Shown here: positions 50,846 through 59,855 of the stretch, piece after piece
Position numbering within the stretch: the stretch's first letter is position 1
Layout: every line of letters begins with the position of its first letter
From: Collinsella sp. BG-O-102
GTDB lineage: Bacteria > Actinomycetota > Coriobacteriia > Coriobacteriales > Coriobacteriaceae
Length of the DNA: 64,000 nucleotides
Direction: 5' to 3'
Assembly (NCBI RefSeq): GCF_023656745.1
Contig: NZ_JAMOKO010000002.1
Span: 124,001-188,000 of the forward strand
The notes under the pieces: model-generated
What the model was told of the DNA's origin: nothing
Databases searched by the model: none
What the model saw: only the letters and a program-made list of their open reading frames with translations
Position numbers and translations under genes: made by a program

Positions 50846-52998
50846 TACGACCCGCCGCCCAGAGCGCCAACCAGCGTGGCGACATCGACGGTGAGCGGGA
50901 TGGAGCCGCCGCCGGGCAGAGGAATCTCCGCAAGCGTGAACACCGTACCGCTAATGGTGCGTTCGACTTGATATTCCAACGCCTCGCAAAGCGCCTTGGG
51001 ATCGGTCACGCCCAACGGAATACTTCGCAGCTTGTCTTGAGCTTGAGAGAGACCAGCAATGTCAGACCCCGGACTCTTAATGACGTTGGCGGAATCGGTC
51101 AGCACCGGCTTTCGCAGGCGCAAGTCGCACGGTTCCAGACCCAACGCCGCCACGGACGCCGAAACGGTATCGCCAAGCCACGACGCAATGGAGCCCAACG
51201 CGCCGCTGCCCCCTCCTAGGCCTTTAATCATCTCGCCCATTAGTTCGTCGGCCGAACCTTGGATATCACCGTATCCCACAAGCAGCCGTCCCCAAACATC
51301 CATGACGCCATCGAGTACGCCGGCAACGCCACCCGAGCGTTCCTTCAATGTCGAGAAAAATCGCGAAAGCACGTTGTTTTGCGCCGTCGCCTCATCGGGC
51401 GCCAGCACCGCGGCAGAGATGGCACCGCGACCGCCAAGCCTGACTGCCGTGTTAAACGAAGAGTTGAGCTCATCGGGGCTCGAGATGGTACCCGAAACCG
51501 CAAAGGCAACCACGCCGTTGCGACCGGGCGGAGCGATACGCGGACGCTCGCCCGAAAGCGCTTTAATGGCCTGGTCAAACGCATTGCCTGCACGGTCGGC
51601 CTCGTCCTCGGTCTGACGCATGAGCTCAAGCTCTTTGTTCCGACATTTGACGTATTCCTCCAAGGCCTTTTTGAACTCGTCGAAGTGATATTCGAAGCCG
51701 TTTTCGATAGAGGTTGAAGGCGCCGCAACAGCACCAAGCGACAAAACGCCAAAATGGCATTTGCTGCATTTATCCTGTCCATCGTAATCGGCAACCGAAG
51801 CAAATCCGCTCGGCGTCCCTTTCTTATAGTTAGGGCAGGTCGTCCCGTAATGCAGATACGCCTTGTCATCGTTCACGCTCGTCGGCCACACCGCATCGGT
51901 ATAGAGTTCCGTCGCCCGAACCTCATCAGAGTTGCGCGGCAGCAGCGGAATATAGGAGGAAACCCTGTCTCCGTTCTCGGTTATATGTGCCCGATCGACC
52001 TCCGCGCTCGCATAGGTATAAAACGCCTTACGCGCCGCAGACTCTGCCTTCATCTCGACACTCGAGCCGTGGGGCTTCTCATTTGTCAGACGCCAATGGT
52101 AGTAGTCCTTCGCGCGATCAAGGGCAACTTGGGGCTCCCACGTAACGCTCGATGAGTAATGCGGATTTTGAACACCGGAGAGATCCGTTAGGCTTTTCGC
52201 ACGCTCCCACATGCAAGAACAGCTGCCGACCGAGCCCTTGTCAGACCCACCACAATCCGCCAGCCAAGCACGCTCTTTAGCCTTCGCCGTGTCCTCAGAA
52301 GCCTTCCGCAGCTCCTCGGCCGCACACTCTAAATCATCTGATGTGTCTTTAATGGTATCGGTCGAGATCTCGGAACCCTCGAGCGCAACAAAATCAGACT
52401 CGGATGTCCTGGGCACGGCAAGCGCCGTACCGGTATAGGTCACACTATCGGTATCCTGCGCCGACACCGCCTGCGTGGCACGCGCGGCGATCAGATACGG
52501 CAGAGCCGTCTCGATTTTCTGTAAGCCTTCCGATGCGCTTTTGGCAAACTTGTTGCGCGTTTTAATGATCTCAATCCCGGTGTCGACCATATTGCCGGCA
52601 ACCGGTTCGGCACCCGGGATGAGGATGGCGACCAGGCCCGTCCCGATCGTGGCAAACCCCGCCAGCCCCAGACTCAAGATGCTCGCATCAACCACCGTGG
52701 CAGCCGTGTGATAGGACGACACTACGTTGGCACCCGCCAGCGCGCCGCTATCGGCCGCCACCTGGGCGTCCCCGGCACGCGACATGCTCCATATCGCCGC
52801 GGTCGACGAAAACAACAATGTGAGCACCACTAGGATGACCACGGCAGAAGAAAGCGTGGTATAGGCGCCGTCTTCGATAAACAGATCGACACCGGCTCGA
52901 CCCATAAAGCCGCCTCGCTTGCGATGGCAGCTCGGACGGTGCGTCAAAACGCGTCTAGACCAGAAACGCTTAATCCCATGCAGCAATCCACGAATCAT
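50845..52998 (-). CDS. TadG-like large pseudopilin / secreted pilus protein
   Basis: 717 residues from ATG 52998 (GGAGG upstream). A helix at about 45-70 (TTLSSAVVILVVLTLLFSSTAAIWSMSRA) is followed by GDAQVAADSGALAGANVV, the TadG/pilus-Tad signature. The long extracytoplasmic part is rich in helices and contains clustered Cys: CGGSDKGSVGSCSCMW and CPNYKKG...CSKCHFG, the latter including a CxxCH motif at 51754-51768. It overlaps the preceding pseudopilin gene by 29 nt. Function: probably surface-exposed or assembly component of the pilus. Confidence 0.75.
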   Translation of the reverse strand: MIRGLLHGIKRFWSRRVLTHRPSCHRKRGGFMGRAGVDLFIEDGAYTTLSSAVVILVVLTLLFSSTAAIWSMSRAGDAQVAADSGALAGANVVSSYHTAATVVDASILSLGLAGFATIGTGLVAILIPGAEPVAGNMVDTGIEIIKTRNKFAKSASEGLQKIETALPYLIAARATQAVSAQDTDSVTYTGTALAVPRTSESDFVALEGSEISTDTIKDTSDDLECAAEELRKASEDTAKAKERAWLADCGGSDKGSVGSCSCMWERAKSLTDLSGVQNPHYSSSVTWEPQVALDRAKDYYHWRLTNEKPHGSSVEMKAESAARKAFYTYASAEVDRAHITENGDRVSSYIPLLPRNSDEVRATELYTDAVWPTSVNDDKAYLHYGTTCPNYKKGTPSGFASVADYDGQDKCSKCHFGVLSLGAVAAPSTSIENGFEYHFDEFKKALEEYVKCRNKELELMRQTEDEADRAGNAFDQAIKALSGERPRIAPPGRNGVVAFAVSGTISSPDELNSSFNTAVRLGGRGAISAAVLAPDEATAQNNVLSRFFSTLKERSGGVAGVLDGVMDVWGRLLVGYGDIQGSADELMGEMIKGLGGGSGALGSIASWLGDTVSASVAALGLEPCDLRLRKPVLTDSANVIKSPGSDIAGLSQAQDKLRSIPLGVTDPKALCEALEYQVERTISGTVFTLAEIPLPGGGSIPLTVDVATLVGALGGGS

Positions 52999-53506
52999 AA
53001 TCTCCCTCCAGCCATTCGGGACGCGATTGATACGAGACATCGACCTTGAGCTCAACGTAGCCGCCCTCGGCGGTGCCACCCATAGCCTGCACAAACGCAC
53101 CGATCACAGGCAACGGCTTGACCTCGCCGGAAACGGACACGGACGAGGCGCCACCCGCACCGACCCGGCCAAGCTCGATATCCCACGACAACGGCCCGCC
53201 GGCATGAAAGATCGAAACGTTGGGCACTGCGGCAAGTCGGCGGCGGGTGAACTCCTTAAGATCGTCGTCCTCCGCCGTCGTCGTGGTCATGAGCCGCGCG
53301 GTCTCGGCGGCGGCAGACTCCATGACCGCGCGCGTATAGAGCAGACACACCGGTTGCAGTGCGAGAAGGATGAGCGTCAGAAACGTCGGCAGCAAAAAAG
53401 CGGCCTCGACCGTAGACTGCGCCCGGTCCTCGCGCGCGATATCAATACAACGCGATGTCCTTAGCGCCCGCAGCGGCGTCGATAAACGACGTCGAGGCAA
53501 CGCCAT
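52970..53506 (-). CDS. TadE-like pseudopilin
   Basis: 178 residues from ATG 53506. Basic leader, then DRAQSTVEAAFLLPTFLTLILLALQPVCLLYTRAV with the conserved Glu after the cleavage region. The remainder (about 60-178) is an extracytoplasmic domain. It overlaps the upstream small pilin gene by 65 nt, which is long; no internal ATG or GTG offers a better start. Member of the leftward Tad operon. Confidence 0.75.
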   Translation of the reverse strand: MALPRRRLSTPLRALRTSRCIDIAREDRAQSTVEAAFLLPTFLTLILLALQPVCLLYTRAVMESAAAETARLMTTTTAEDDDLKEFTRRRLAAVPNVSIFHAGGPLSWDIELGRVGAGGASSVSVSGEVKPLPVIGAFVQAMGGTAEGGYVELKVDVSYQSRPEWLEGDYDSWIAAWD

Positions 53507-53660
53507 GGGATGCCGCCCGCTCAACCAGCGCCGCCAAGCGCCCATCGGTGCCAGCACGCCAAAGCCCCGCGATCGCCAGCACGATCGATAACAGCGCCAC
53601 TGTAACGATGGCGTATTCCACAGTCGCTTGGGCAACCTCTTCACGCAGAACGCTATGCAT
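53442..53660 (-). CDS. Small Flp/TadE-like pilin (72 aa)
   Basis: 72 residues. Leader MHSVLREEVAQAT, then VEYAIVTVALLSIVLAIAGLW, a hydrophobic pilin helix with the Glu-Tyr pair of Flp proteins, and a short C-terminus. AAAGGAGG precedes the ATG, and the upstream gene stops 2 bp before it (TGAAATG). Either a minor pilin or a second Flp subunit. Confidence 0.75.
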   Translation of the reverse strand: MHSVLREEVAQATVEYAIVTVALLSIVLAIAGLWRAGTDGRLAALVERAASHGVASTSFIDAAAGAKDIALY

Positions 53661-53661
53661 T

Positions 53662-54225
53662 TCACGATCCCTCCTTTGAGCTTATTGTTTGCGGGACCAG
53701 ACGCACGGCGCGCAGACGACACGAAGCATCGCCGGTGTCCGCGGCAACCGTCACCATATCGACCCAGCCGCGCCCATCGCGCACGATGGCGCCCCATACG
53801 TTGCCCTTAATATCGAGATAGCCGCTCAGGGCGAGCTGGGACGTTGGCACCTCGCGGTAGGCGCGTAACATATCCGCCGCTGCCTCGGTCATCGGTCGGT
53901 CCTCGGACCATGCAAGCCGGACCGCAATCGCGTTGTCCTCAGGCGAATCCGTCGCAGTGCCAGACCGCTTGTCGAGCATCCGCAGAAAGGTTTGCGCCGT
54001 GACAGCGACATCCGAATCGTCCGCATCTCGCATCTCATCTTTTTGAGACGCCACCGCCGAATCTGAGCCCGAATCGAAGGCGGCCCCAGGACGCTGCTGC
54101 CGCGCGGCGTTTAGCCCCCAAACCGCCACTGCCACCGCCACAACCACACAGGCAAACACCAGCAGTGCGCCGACAGGCCGCCTACCCTCTACAGGCTGTT
54201 GATGCCCTCGCTGATAGCGTTCCAT
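53662..54225 (-). CDS. Membrane-anchored protein of the Tad locus, unknown function
   Basis: 187 residues with one N-terminal helix (VGALLVFACVVVAVAVAVWGL) and an extracytoplasmic region of about 145 residues with no recognised domain (strands near LALSGYLDIKGNVWGAIV and GRGWVDMVTV). Not pilin-like. ATG 54225 overlaps the flp gene by 37 nt and lacks a clear ribosome site, so the true start may be further in. It might be an assembly factor by position. Confidence 0.6.
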   Translation of the reverse strand: MERYQRGHQQPVEGRRPVGALLVFACVVVAVAVAVWGLNAARQQRPGAAFDSGSDSAVASQKDEMRDADDSDVAVTAQTFLRMLDKRSGTATDSPEDNAIAVRLAWSEDRPMTEAAADMLRAYREVPTSQLALSGYLDIKGNVWGAIVRDGRGWVDMVTVAADTGDASCRLRAVRLVPQTISSKEGS

Positions 54226-54422
54226 AGATCTTGGACCTTGCCCTTAAATGCGACAATGGCAATGATGGCGATCACCACGAGCACGCCGACCAAGATGGCG
54301 TATTCGGTGGTGCCCTGCGCACTCTCCTCCTGCAGTAGCTCCCCGGCATGCTGGCGAGCGCGAATTGACTGGCAAACAGCCCAGCTCCAGACCTTGCCAG
54401 CAGCGTCAGTCATCGTGTTCAT
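54189..54422 (-). CDS. flp: Flp-type major pilin
   Basis: 77 residues. The leader (about 37 residues) ends at QGTTEYAILVGVLVVIAIIAI, the Flp motif with G/xxxxEY before the hydrophobic helix. The short hydrophilic end (FKGKVQDLWNAISEGINSL) is typical of Flp. It is the expected structural subunit of the tight-adherence pilus. Its leader is longer than most. It lies inside the operon, after tadC, rather than at the front. Confidence 0.85.
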   Translation of the reverse strand: MNTMTDAAGKVWSWAVCQSIRARQHAGELLQEESAQGTTEYAILVGVLVVIAIIAIVAFKGKVQDLWNAISEGINSL

Positions 54423-54432
54423 GTATTCCTCC

Positions 54433-55074
54433 CTACATCATCCCGCCTGCTCCCAGCAGCGGGCCCAATATGGACAGAAGCAACGCCGGCAAGATGAGCG
54501 TGCCGGTGGGAATCAGCAGCTTGACGGGCGCACGCTCGATCTCGCGCTCGACCGCAGCGCGATGAGCCGCACGGATCTCGCGACTTTGAGCGGCCAGCGT
54601 CTCGGCAAGTGGGGCACCCAGGGCGAGCGCCTGCCCCACCGTGATGGCAAAGGTCTCGAGCGCTCGCACGTCCAGGTCGCGCGCGGCGGCCAACAACTCG
54701 TCCTCACGCGTGCCCACGCCCACCTGCCACGCCATGCAGGCCCGCTCAAGGCGAAGAGCCAGCACTGACCGGCGGTTGGCGCAGAAAATCTCAAGCGCCG
54801 CATCAAACGAAAGACCGGCCGAAAGACCCAAGCGCACAACATCGATCATCTCGGACACTTCGCCGAGCGACACTCGCGCCGGGCCGCCCACTCCAACCGC
54901 GCCCTTCACTCGCGCGGTCAGGGCATCGACCACTGAGCGACCCGCGGCAGCGACCAGCACCGCCTCGCGCTTGCAGGCCCCTGCGATCTTGCGTGCATCC
55001 GCCCGATCCAAACCCGTCGCGACAAATACACTCAGGGCGCACAGGCAAGCCGCAACTGCAACCGGGGCGCTCAT
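54433..55074 (-). CDS. tadC: Pilus assembly membrane protein TadC
   Basis: 213 residues with the type II secretion F (T2SF) domain: EMIDVVRLGLSAGLSFDAALEIF, ALAFGAPLAETLAAQS-type segment (LGAPLAETLAAQSREIR), and a final helix pair (LLIPTGTLILPALLLSILGPLLG). It forms the inner-membrane platform with TadB. ATG 55074 overlaps the tadB stop (ATGA). The longer frame to 55212 lies in tadB. Confidence 0.85.
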   Translation of the reverse strand: MSAPVAVAACLCALSVFVATGLDRADARKIAGACKREAVLVAAAGRSVVDALTARVKGAVGVGGPARVSLGEVSEMIDVVRLGLSAGLSFDAALEIFCANRRSVLALRLERACMAWQVGVGTREDELLAAARDLDVRALETFAITVGQALALGAPLAETLAAQSREIRAAHRAAVEREIERAPVKLLIPTGTLILPALLLSILGPLLGAGGMM

Positions 55075-55997
55075 AGCTCCACCCGCATAATGCGTCGGAT
55101 AACCACCAGGGCAACGGCATTGAGGGCAAGACCCAGCACCACAGCGCCCACGCCGGCAGGCGTCGCAAGACCGCGACGAAAATCTGCCGAAAGCAGCGCC
55201 AACACCGCGCACATGCCCGCCGGCATCGCCGCGACCATATGCGCAGACATGCGAGCCTGCGACGTCTTGACATCCAGGCGGCGCTTGAGCTCAATGCGCT
55301 CCCCCACCATGCTCGACGCCTCGGACAGTAAGTCGGCAAGCGGAGCACCGGTGCGCTGAGACACCTTAAGCGCCAAGGTCACAAGCGAAAGGCCGGGAGC
55401 GTCGATGCGCACGAGCAAGTCATCGAGCGCGTCGGTCGCCGAGATACCGCAATCGATCGCCGCCGCCGCCCGCAAAAACTCGGTATGCACCGGTTCTTGC
55501 GCATGAGCGCCCACAAAGCGCATGCCCTGGGCCAGCGAATGTCCCGAGGCAAGCGACATGGAAAGTGCGGTAAACGCCTCGGGCATTGCCTCTTCTGCAT
55601 CGTGTTGCTCGCGCCGGCTCTCAAAGCCATCCCGAGCGGCGCCAGCGGCAATCGGAGCAACAAGTCCCAAGGCAAACCCGAGGGGCGATAACGACACCAT
55701 CGTTAGTAAAACGCAGCAGACACCGCTCGATAGCAGTAGAAACGCCAAACGCCCCGAAGCATCTTCGATCACGAGGCCAAGGCGATGCGCCGGAGCCAGC
55801 GATGTCCACGAACGGGCGATCTTTTTCAGCAGATCGTTTTCCACCAGCTCACGCGGCAGCCTCTCTGCCACCGTCTCGAGCGCCTGACGCGCCAGCTCCG
55901 CCGGCGGCACCTGCGGCACACGAGGTTCCGCCCCGCACGCCGTCGCAACAGAAAACCCTGCCAAACCCCCTACGACGAGGGGCACAGCGACCTCCAT
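55071..55997 (-). CDS. tadB: Pilus assembly membrane protein TadB
   Basis: 308 residues. An N-terminal segment, two helices (about 85-125), a T2SF domain with EAMPEAFTALSMSLASGHSLAQGM and LVTLALKVSQRTGAPLADLLSEAS, and two final helices. It is the inner-membrane core of the Tad secretion system, partner of TadC. The start overlaps the tadA end by 28 nt. Confidence 0.87.
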   Translation of the reverse strand: MEVAVPLVVGGLAGFSVATACGAEPRVPQVPPAELARQALETVAERLPRELVENDLLKKIARSWTSLAPAHRLGLVIEDASGRLAFLLLSSGVCCVLLTMVSLSPLGFALGLVAPIAAGAARDGFESRREQHDAEEAMPEAFTALSMSLASGHSLAQGMRFVGAHAQEPVHTEFLRAAAAIDCGISATDALDDLLVRIDAPGLSLVTLALKVSQRTGAPLADLLSEASSMVGERIELKRRLDVKTSQARMSAHMVAAMPAGMCAVLALLSADFRRGLATPAGVGAVVLGLALNAVALVVIRRIMRVEL

Positions 55998-57298
55998 TCG
56001 TCCACCTCCTCTTGTGTGAGCGTCCCCGACCGCAGGCCTTCTGCGATAAACGGCGGCTCGCGGTCAAGCGTCCAGGTGCGCTCGGCGGCATCGAAAGTCA
56101 CATAGCGCTCGAGCTCTACGCCGCCCGACGCGGCGCGACGCACCCCCGAATACGAGGAGACGAAACGCCTGCCATCGGCGTGGCGCTCGGACATCACGAT
56201 GCCGTCGAGCGCCATGGCAATCTGCTCCTCGATGAGCTCGCTCGGCAGATCGATGCCATAACGTGCAAGCAATGTCAGACGCACCACGGTCTCCTGTTCT
56301 GAACCCGCATGAAGTGTGGTGAGCGACCCGTCGTGGCCCGTGTTCATGGCCTGCAACATGTCGCAGCACTCGGCACCACGCACCTCGCCCACCACGATGC
56401 GGTCGGGGCGCATGCGCAGGGCATTAGTTACTAGGTCGCGAATCGTCACCGCACCCTCACCCTCAATTGAAGCCTCGCGCGCCTCTAGGCGCACCACGTG
56501 CGGATGATGCGCAAACTTGAGCTCGGCAGAGTCCTCGATCGTCACGATGCGCTCGCCGGTGGAAATCTCGCATGACAACGCGTTGAGCAGGGTGGTCTTA
56601 CCAGATCCCGTGCCTCCCGCAACCGCCAGGTCCTGTCGCAGCGACACCGCGCACGACAGCAGCTGCGCATACCAAAGCGGCAGCGACCCCAGCCCCACAA
56701 GCTCGTCCAGTGAGCAGATGCGGTCCGAGAACTTTCGGATGGTGAGAATCGGTCCGTCAATCGCCACAGGCGGAATCACCGCGTTGACGCGATAGCCCGT
56801 TTTGAGGCGGGCGTTGACGATGGGGCTGCGTTCGTCGATACGGCGGCCAAGTGGCGAGATGATGCGGTCGATAAGCACACGGATCTGCTCATCATCCTCA
56901 AACGCATGCTCGATGGGGTACAAGACGCCACCACGTTCAAAGAAAGCCGAGCGGCAGCCGTTGATCATGATCTCGGTAACGGTGTCGTCCTCGATGAGCG
57001 GCTGCAACGGCCCCAAGCCCACCACGTCATCCAAAATCTCGTCGATGATGGTCTCGCGCTCGGGCGTCGCGAGATCGGTCGGTTCCTCAACATTGAGCGC
57101 CGCCTCCACCGCGGGACGCAATTCCGAGCGGGCAAGTGCCGGGTCGATATAGGCGCTGATACGCGCCACTTCGTCGTAACCCATGCGGTCCATCACGGCG
57201 CGCTTGGTGCGTCGTTTCACCGCGCGGCGACGCCCCGCATCTACAGGCGCTGCCGCCGCTGCAGCGCCGGCAGCCTTAATCCTCGTTTGCAGACTCAT
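55970..57298 (-). CDS. tadA: Tad secretion ATPase TadA (CpaF)
   Basis: A type II/IV secretion ATPase of 442 residues that drives pilus assembly. Walker [14 protein letters not shown], Asp box [11 protein letters not shown], Walker [15 protein letters not shown], and the His box [13 protein letters not shown] are complete. The N-terminal helical domain has [20 protein letters not shown], typical of CpaF. The start overlaps the tadZ stop (ATGA). Confidence 0.95.
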   Translation of the reverse strand: MSLQTRIKAAGAAAAAAPVDAGRRRAVKRRTKRAVMDRMGYDEVARISAYIDPALARSELRPAVEAALNVEEPTDLATPERETIIDEILDDVVGLGPLQPLIEDDTVTEIMINGCRSAFFERGGVLYPIEHAFEDDEQIRVLIDRIISPLGRRIDERSPIVNARLKTGYRVNAVIPPVAIDGPILTIRKFSDRICSLDELVGLGSLPLWYAQLLSCAVSLRQDLAVAGGTGSGKTTLLNALSCEISTGERIVTIEDSAELKFAHHPHVVRLEAREASIEGEGAVTIRDLVTNALRMRPDRIVVGEVRGAECCDMLQAMNTGHDGSLTTLHAGSEQETVVRLTLLARYGIDLPSELIEEQIAMALDGIVMSERHADGRRFVSSYSGVRRAASGGVELERYVTFDAAERTWTLDREPPFIAEGLRSGTLTQEEVDEWRSLCPSS

Positions 57299-58947
57299 CG
57301 CTGATCACCCTCGCGCGACCAGGGAAGGCGGATACGCGGGCGCTCGGTACGCGTTGCACGGTCGGCGACCATATCGCTCCAAGGGCCGACGGCGCACCCC
57401 AGTTCCACGAGCATCTCGCGCGTAGCCTCGCGCACGCTGGTCGCAAAAGCGCTGGTCTGCCCCACTGCCTCGTCAGCGCGTCCAAACGCCATGAGCGCGG
57501 CGAGATCCTGCCCGCCATCGGCGATATGAATCTTGGAGCTCAACGCACAGGCAATCTCAAAGCGCATGGCGACGTCCTCGTCTGCCCCGCGCGCACCGAA
57601 CCGGTTGAACACGGCGCTCATGCGCGTGCGCGGCACACCTACTCGACTTGCCAGTTCAATGACGCGCGACGCCGATGTCGCGGACGACACCGCCGCATCG
57701 CCAACGACCAGGCAACGGTCGCTCGCCGCCACCGCAGCCGCCACGGCATCGCCCCAAAAGACCGAGGTATCGATAAAGACCACGTCGGATTCGCGACGCA
57801 GGACATCGAGCAGCAGCTCCACCGGACGTGCCATGAGCTCAGCTTGCTCGGGCGCCGCGACGGGACCCCAGAGCGTAACGCCCGGGGCGACGCGCATCGA
57901 TGCGGCCACGATATCCGGCTCGGTGAGCGTGCCCGCCGCCGACGGCTCGATAAGTGCCGCCATATCGTGCGGAGCATCGACGCCTAACAAGTCGTAAAGG
58001 TTTCCAAACATCAGGTCCAGGTCGAGCACGGCGGCACGCAAGCCCAACAGCGACGATGTGTGTGCCATGGTGGCAACGATCGTCGACTTGCCGCAACCGC
58101 CCGAACCCGAAATGGCGCAGATGACCGGAGCTCGATGCGGCGAAGCGGCAGCGTCTGCCGGCGGCATCGGAGGCGGCGGGGCGGGCGTCGGTGACAGCGT
58201 CCCCGTCTCCCCCGCCGCAACTACACGCTGCGTCCAAGCCGGCATGGCGGCTTGTTCGGTCTGCGAGGCAGGCTCGTTCTGCGCAATCTGCTCATGCTGC
58301 ATCAGCGACAACTCGCCGCACCCGGCAAAGCCCTCAACTTCGTCGAGTTCATCCGCCAGATTCACGCCGCGCACGTATCCCATATCTACAGCCGGGGAGT
58401 CGCCAGCATGCTGCGCCGGTCCTCCAGCGTCATCGTATACAAGGGGGTTCCGGGGGCGCCGACCATGCTCGGCTTCCGCTTTTCCATAATCATCAACACG
58501 CGGGCCTCTTGTAGCGCGAGGCGCCCCGGGTTCCCTATCAACAAAAGCATCGGGCTCAATCGTCATGCGCCGATCGGAATCAACCGCTCCCTCGCCCGCT
58601 CGCCCGTTGCCGCATATACTGTGCGCAGCGATGACCTCGGTCGCCCCTGCGCGAAACAGCCCCTCGATATCCGACGGATCGAGTGCTTCTATCAACACGA
58701 CCACGCGACTCACGCGGCCTTCGGCCGTCAGGCGCGCAACAGTCTTGCGCACATCTTCGGTATCAAACAGAGACGCCGCGATGATGGCAGCTCCGCGGCG
58801 CGACGGAAACGCCCGCGCCATGGAAACCAGCCCGTCCAGGTCACCCACGCGAAGCACCTGTGCACCCGTATCACGGCCCTCGACTTCCCGCTGCAACAGC
58901 CCGTAATCGCCGCACGCGCAGCACGCAAGCCAGATCGCCTTCATCAC
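57295..58947 (-). CDS. tadZ: TadZ/CpaE-like pilus localisation ATPase
   Basis: 550 residues. The N-terminal 110 form a receiver-like fold without a phospho-acceptor. A long disordered linker (about 125-265, rich in Pro/Ala/Glu) precedes a MinD/ParA-type ATPase: deviant Walker A SGSGGCGKSTIVATM, VLDLDLMFGNLYDLL and VVFIDTSVFWGDA. TadZ proteins place the pilus machine at the pole. The linker is longer than usual. It overlaps the cpaB stop by 4 nt. Confidence 0.85.
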   Translation of the reverse strand: MMKAIWLACCACGDYGLLQREVEGRDTGAQVLRVGDLDGLVSMARAFPSRRGAAIIAASLFDTEDVRKTVARLTAEGRVSRVVVLIEALDPSDIEGLFRAGATEVIAAHSICGNGRAGEGAVDSDRRMTIEPDAFVDREPGAPRATRGPRVDDYGKAEAEHGRRPRNPLVYDDAGGPAQHAGDSPAVDMGYVRGVNLADELDEVEGFAGCGELSLMQHEQIAQNEPASQTEQAAMPAWTQRVVAAGETGTLSPTPAPPPPMPPADAAASPHRAPVICAISGSGGCGKSTIVATMAHTSSLLGLRAAVLDLDLMFGNLYDLLGVDAPHDMAALIEPSAAGTLTEPDIVAASMRVAPGVTLWGPVAAPEQAELMARPVELLLDVLRRESDVVFIDTSVFWGDAVAAAVAASDRCLVVGDAAVSSATSASRVIELASRVGVPRTRMSAVFNRFGARGADEDVAMRFEIACALSSKIHIADGGQDLAALMAFGRADEAVGQTSAFATSVREATREMLVELGCAVGPWSDMVADRATRTERPRIRLPWSREGDQR

Positions 58948-59603
58948 TCGTCGCCTCCGCTCTTTTTGCCGCGCGCCGTGGCGGGAATCGTCAAGCTGAC
59001 CGTTCCCTTGCCCGAGGCTCCCAGCAGTTCCTTGACGTCTTCGGGGTCAGCCGCCAGCGTCACCCATTCGATCTTGCCCTCGCGCGTGGCACCGGAATCC
59101 TCACTGGTATCGATCACGTACGCGCCGCACAGTCGATCGGTTACGCCGTCTTTTTGCACATACACATCCACGTAGCTGCCCACGCCCGTAGCACCGCCGA
59201 CCGAGTGCTCGGCATCGACCGCCACCGAAACGGCGACCTTGCCCTTAGGCACCTCGAGCTTGTGGCTCTCGGCCTTGGTGTAGACATTGCAGATCACGGC
59301 GTTTTTGGGAATACGCGAAGTCGTCACGTCGCCGCGCACCTGGCGCAGCTCGGTCGCCGCGTCACGCGGCAGCAGACTCGTCAGCCATTCCTGGGTTATG
59401 ACATTGGTCTCATCGAGGGTCTCGCCCACATCGATATCGCGCGCCGCGACGCATACCTCGGCGCGATCGCCACCGTACTTGGCCAAGGTCTCAGCCTGGA
59501 CCTGTTCGGCTTGCGAGCGAATCGACGAGCCGTAAACCATGCAGAGCAGCGCAGCGAGCACGCCCGCGACCAGACTGATGGCGATGCGCTTGCTCTTGTT
59601 CAC
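58944..59603 (-). CDS. cpaB: CpaB/RcpC-type Flp pilus assembly protein
   Basis: 219 residues. One N-terminal helix (IAISLVAGVLAALLCMVYGSSI), a SAF domain (VCVAARDIDVGETLDETNV...SRIPKNAVI), then an RcpC/CpaB domain (VAVSVAVDAEHSVGGATGVGSYVDVYV). The start is taken as GTG 59603 (AGAGGAG 6 nt upstream); an in-frame ATG at 59618 overlaps that ribosome site. First gene of the leftward Tad operon. In a monoderm host its partner is unlikely to be an outer-membrane secretin. Confidence 0.87.
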   Translation of the reverse strand: MNKSKRIAISLVAGVLAALLCMVYGSSIRSQAEQVQAETLAKYGGDRAEVCVAARDIDVGETLDETNVITQEWLTSLLPRDAATELRQVRGDVTTSRIPKNAVICNVYTKAESHKLEVPKGKVAVSVAVDAEHSVGGATGVGSYVDVYVQKDGVTDRLCGAYVIDTSEDSGATREGKIEWVTLAADPEDVKELLGASGKGTVSLTIPATARGKKSGGDE

Positions 59604-59700
59604 GGCCGCTCCTCTCATGGCAGTGCCGGGCGAATGCCCGTACCACCATTGTCTGGGTGGTCAGAGTGCAAAGCGGCGCAATCGCGATCTCGGTATTCGA

Positions 59701-59765
59701 TGTCAAACCAATCGCTGACCAAAAACTAACCAGCCCGTCAAGCTCGTGGCAAGGTTTTGGTCAGC
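59701..59765 (-). promoter_or_regulatory. Promoter -35 and inverted repeat upstream of the Tad operon
   Basis: On the minus strand TTGACA (59706-59701) is a consensus -35; the -10 is unclear. Just upstream of it GCTGACCAAAA (59714-59724) and TTTTGGTCAGC (59755-59765) form an 11-bp perfect dyad with a 30-bp spacer. A site upstream of -35 suits an activator dimer or DNA-looping regulator of the pilus operon (inference). Confidence 0.5.
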
Positions 59766-59808
59766 ACGTCAGCAAACTGCATGTTTCGAGGCTTTTTCGC
59801 AGCAAAAA

Positions 59809-59838
59809 AGCCGTCTCCCGAACAGTTGGAAGACGGCT
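59809..59838 (-). terminator. Terminator of rsgA
   Basis: AGCCGTCTTCC...GGGAGACGGCT on the minus strand followed by TTTTTTGCTG, 18 bp after the rsgA stop. Confidence 0.85.
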
Positions 59839-59855
59839 GTCATAGGAAAAATCAA

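Noticed and set aside
51754..51768. c-type cytochrome from CSKCH in the TadG-like protein
   Set aside because: Single motif in a protein with nearby extra Cys pairs; the rest matches TadG. A zinc or disulfide site is more economical. Kept only as a low-interest finding.
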